Shown here one piece after another: positions 61,795 through 64,000 of a DNA stretch of 64,000 nt; position 1 is the first letter of the stretch; each line of letters begins with the position of its first letter. The DNA lies in assembly GCF_020783335.1 (NCBI RefSeq), contig NZ_CP086068.1, positions 3,968,001-4,032,000 of the forward strand, written 5' to 3'. A program made the position numbers and the translations under genes. The notes beneath the pieces were generated by a model that did not search any database, was not told the origin of the DNA, and worked only from the letters and a program-made list of their open reading frames with translations. Origin of the DNA: Mucilaginibacter daejeonensis (GTDB lineage: Bacteria > Bacteroidota > Bacteroidia > Sphingobacteriales > Sphingobacteriaceae).

Positions 61795-62172
61795 TTATTT
61801 AGTAGCTTTTTTCTTGTTAGCAACTGTCTTACGTTTACCTTTACGGGTACGTGAGTTGTTCTTGGTACGTTGACCACGTAAAGGAAGACCTTTACGGTGA
61901 CGGGTACCACGGTAGCAACCGATATCCATTAAACGTTTGATGTTCAGTTGAACTTCTGAACGCAGTGCACCTTCAACCTTGATCTGGTCGTTGATGATAC
62001 CACGAATAGCAGCCAACTGATCGTCGGTCCATTCTTGTACTTTGGTGTCATAAGAGATACCAGCCTGGTCCAAAATGTTTTGAGCCGTAGTGCGACCGAT
62101 ACCATAAATGTAGGTTAATCCTATCTCTCCCCTTTTGTTTCTTGGAAGATCGATACCTGAGATCCTTGCCAT
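61795..62172 (-). CDS. rpsM: Ribosomal protein uS13
   Basis: 125 residues, head of the 30S subunit, contacting the P-site tRNA and the large subunit. [20 protein letters not shown] start, [16 protein letters not shown] near 92 and a basic tail of lysines at the C-terminus, all normal. Confidence 0.97.
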   Translation of the reverse strand: MARISGIDLPRNKRGEIGLTYIYGIGRTTAQNILDQAGISYDTKVQEWTDDQLAAIRGIINDQIKVEGALRSEVQLNIKRLMDIGCYRGTRHRKGLPLRGQRTKNNSRTRKGKRKTVANKKKATK

Positions 62173-62193
62173 ATTTTTTGATTGTTTTTAGAT

Positions 62194-62234
62194 GAGCGAC
62201 CGAACGGCGGGCCACCGTTGTACGGATATCGCTC
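62194..62234 (-). repeat. Three-tier hairpin between rpmJ and rpsM
   Basis: GAGCGA/TCGCTC, CCG/CGG and AACGG/CCGTT nest inside each other with small internal loops over 41 bp. No T-run, so a structured leader or processing site rather than a terminator. Confidence 0.5.
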
Positions 62235-62246
62235 CAATGTTTTTAA

Positions 62247-62363
62247 TTATCCCTGACGTTGTTTGTACTTAGGGTTCTTTTTGTTGATCACAAAAAGCTT
62301 CCCTTTGCGGCGGATGATCTTGCAATCAGCGCTGCGTTTTTTGATGGATGCTCTAACTTTCAT
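62247..62363 (-). CDS. rpmJ: Ribosomal protein bL36, zinc-free form
   Basis: A 38-residue basic protein: [20 protein letters not shown] is its first part and [10 protein letters not shown] its end. Compared with the zinc form (C11, C14, C27, H33), it has Ser11, Cys14, Asn27 and Tyr33, so three of four zinc ligands are missing. It lies 4 bp after infA. The gene is too short for many automatic calls but is unmistakable. Confidence 0.96.
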   Translation of the reverse strand: MKVRASIKKRSADCKIIRRKGKLFVINKKNPKYKQRQG

Positions 62364-62367
62364 GTTA

Positions 62368-62586
62368 TTATTTATATCTGTAGGTTATTCTACCCTTGGT
62401 AAGGTCATATGGACTCATCTCCAATTTCACCCTGTCACCAGGAAGGATCTTGATGTAGTGCATACGCATTTTCCCCGATATATGCGCGATGATCTCATGA
62501 CCGTTCTCCAGCTCTACCCTGAACATTGCATTGGATAATGCTTCCTTGATAGTACCGTCTTGTTCGATCGATGATTGTTTGGCCAT
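62368..62586 (-). CDS. infA: Translation initiation factor IF-1
   Basis: 72 residues, single OB-fold binding the A site of the 30S subunit: [20 protein letters not shown] and [20 protein letters not shown]. It follows map after 72 bp and precedes rpmJ. Normal in length. Confidence 0.97.
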   Translation of the reverse strand: MAKQSSIEQDGTIKEALSNAMFRVELENGHEIIAHISGKMRMHYIKILPGDRVKLEMSPYDLTKGRITYRYK

Positions 62587-62658
62587 ATATTTTACTGATT
62601 CTTACTTGTTTATACCGATGCAAATCGGGATGCAAAAATAAAAATAATTTTTGAAATA

Positions 62659-63444
62659 TTAATTATTTTTAGCTAAAACTTCTTCAACGTATGAAAATGT
62701 TGATAAAAGCTCTGCTTTGCCCTTGCGCACAGCTACCGTATGCTCAAAATGGGCGGATGGTTTACCGTCAACGGTAGATACGGTCCAGCCGTCCTTCCAG
62801 AACTTGACGCCCGCTTTGCCCCCATTGATCATGGGTTCTATCGCGATGACCATGCCCTCTTCTAACTTAGGTCCTGAGCCGCGTTTGCCATAGTTGGGCA
62901 CTTCTGGCTTTTCGTGCAGTTTAACGCCAACGCCATGGCCTACCAGTTCCTTCACCACACCAAAGCCATGACGCTCGGCATGTTCCTGAACGGCATACCC
63001 GATGTCGCCTACGCGCATACCGGTAACGGCTTTAGCAATTCCTCTGTCAAGGCACTCTTGAGTCACCTTCAACAAGGTTTGCGTTTCCGGGCTTACCTCG
63101 CCAATGGCAAAGGTATAGGCCGAATCGCCGTAGAACCCGTTCAGGATAACACCGCAATCAACAGAGATGATATCGCCATCGGTAAGCTCATGCTGACCCG
63201 GGAAACCATGCACCACCTGATCGTTAGGTGATATACATAAAGAGTAAGGGAAACCGTGAAAACCAAGGAAAGCTGGCACGCCTCCATTATCTCTAATGAA
63301 GGTCTCTGCCAGCTTATCTAATTGTATGGTAGTTACACCGGGCTTAACGATCTTGGCTACCTCTCCCAGTGTCTTTGACACCAGTTGGGCACTTTGACGG
63401 ATAAGCTCTATCTCTTCGGCTGTCTTGAATATGATCTTCGACAT
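62659..63444 (-). CDS. map: Type I methionine aminopeptidase
   Basis: 261 residues removing N-terminal Met from nascent proteins. Metal ligands are visible in order: Asp in SVDCGVILNGFYGDSAY (two Asp), His in GHGVGVKLHE, Glu in IAIEPMI, Glu in FEHTVAV. No N-terminal SH3-binding extension. Between secY and infA, as in most bacteria. Confidence 0.96.
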   Translation of the reverse strand: MSKIIFKTAEEIELIRQSAQLVSKTLGEVAKIVKPGVTTIQLDKLAETFIRDNGGVPAFLGFHGFPYSLCISPNDQVVHGFPGQHELTDGDIISVDCGVILNGFYGDSAYTFAIGEVSPETQTLLKVTQECLDRGIAKAVTGMRVGDIGYAVQEHAERHGFGVVKELVGHGVGVKLHEKPEVPNYGKRGSGPKLEEGMVIAIEPMINGGKAGVKFWKDGWTVSTVDGKPSAHFEHTVAVRKGKAELLSTFSYVEEVLAKNN

Positions 63445-63452
63445 TATCTGTA

Positions 63453-64000
63453 TTAGATAGCCGGTGGTACGGTACCAGCTGCGGTAGGAACGGCCGTGCG
63501 GCCTTTAACCCTACCGGTCTTCATCAGGCCGTCATAGTGGCGCATCAGCAAATGGCTCTCGATCTGTTGCAGCGTATCTAAAACAACACCCACCAAGATG
63601 ATCAGCGAGGTGCCGCCAAAGAAACGAGCGAACTGACTGTTCACATGTGCCATGTTAGCCAGTGCAGGTATGATCGCGATGATCGCCAGGAAGATCGAAC
63701 CAGGTAAAGTGATGCGTGAGATCACGGCATCAATGAACTCTGAAGTAGGATTACCCGGAGCAACGCCCGGAATAAAGCCACCGTTCTTCTTCATATCATC
63801 TGACATTTGTTTCGGGTTAACGGTGATAGCCGTATAGAAATAAGTGAACAGAATGATTAGGATAGCGAACACCAGGTTATGCAACCATGAAGTATAGCTT
63901 GATAAAGCGATCAGTACGCTGTTAGATGCGATGTTAGGGAAGAACGAAGAGATGGTAGCCGGGATGAACATCAATGCCTGAGCAAAGATGATCGGCATAA
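63453..64000 (-). CDS. secY: Preprotein translocase subunit SecY, C-terminal part (cut by window edge)
   Basis: The last 182 residues or so are present, running past the right edge. Membrane helices corresponding to TM7-TM10, the cytosolic loop with ANPKQMSDDMKKNGGFIPG-type sequence (here VNPKQMSDDMKKNGGFIPG), and the C-terminal LLMRHYDGLMKTGRVKGR are typical. It forms the channel with SecE (26.7 kb) and SecG. Ends 8 bp before map. Confidence 0.95.
   Translation of the reverse strand, partial: MPIIFAQALMFIPATISSFFPNIASNSVLIALSSYTSWLHNLVFAILIILFTYFYTAITVNPKQMSDDMKKNGGFIPGVAPGNPTSEFIDAVISRITLPGSIFLAIIAIIPALANMAHVNSQFARFFGGTSLIILVGVVLDTLQQIESHLLMRHYDGLMKTGRVKGRTAVPTAAGTVPPAI

Overview
The window looks like a chromosomal segment of a Bacteroidota bacterium, most likely family Sphingobacteriaceae (Mucilaginibacter/Pedobacter type); the genus is an inference. 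The signs are the gene order thrU-tyrU-glyT-thrT-tuf-trp-secE-nusG-rplKAJL-rpoBC, a DUF3467 gene close to rpoC, hpf-xerC-rpsU synteny, promoters of the TTTG / TAnnTTTG type, near-absence of Shine-Dalgarno sites, zinc-free forms of S4 and L36, and several proteins (DUF5686, Wza/Wzc fused to a BY-kinase) typical of the phylum. The base composition is moderate and I see no prophage, transposase, CRISPR array or rRNA operon.

Left part (1-14.0 kb, all minus strand): the proximal 12 genes of an exopolysaccharide/capsule operon. It starts with a Wza-like outer-membrane lipoprotein and a Wzc-like co-polymerase/tyrosine kinase, followed by eight glycosyltransferases, one acyltransferase-3 membrane protein and one Wzy-like polytopic protein. 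Many genes overlap by 4-11 bp, so it reads as one transcription unit that continues past the left edge. The flippase and the initiating sugar-phosphate transferase are not in view.

Next (14.1-28.9 kb, minus): DUF3467, an orphan GT-A type glycosyltransferase, then the tRNA-tuf-secE-nusG-ribosomal protein-RNA polymerase operon with a good promoter before the first tRNA. It is followed by hpf, xerC, rpsU and the agmatine-to-putrescine pair aguA-aguB (29.0-32.6 kb). hpf and rpsU carry strong Shine-Dalgarno sequences, unlike the neighbouring genes.

Middle (32.7-58.7 kb, both strands): ordinary chromosomal genes. These include a flippase-like membrane protein, an SDR, an aldo-keto reductase, an FMN reductase, a pfkB-fbaB glycolytic operon bracketed by two inverted arrays of ~230-bp repeats, ligA, a DUF885 metallopeptidase lipoprotein, a DinB-fold protein, an alpha/beta-hydrolase that has lost its catalytic Ser and His, a DUF1634/TauE pair, a DUF5686 outer-membrane protein, dapA, two small exported proteins, a type-II-like glutamine synthetase, dnaK, a GNAT, a Crp/Fnr regulator, an AhpD-like protein and one exported protein of unknown function.

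Right part (58.8-64 kb, minus): the alpha-operon end of the ribosomal protein superoperon (secY-map-infA-rpmJ-rpsM-rpsK-rpsD-rpoA-rplQ), entering from the right edge.

The most unusual material lies between genes: degenerate 7-8-bp tandem motifs folded into inverted repeats inside spacers of the tRNA-tuf, rpoBC and alpha operons; the two inverted repeat arrays around pfkB-fbaB; an iteron-like element near 34.5 kb; and several candidate operators. I did not find a clearly new defence or metabolic system.
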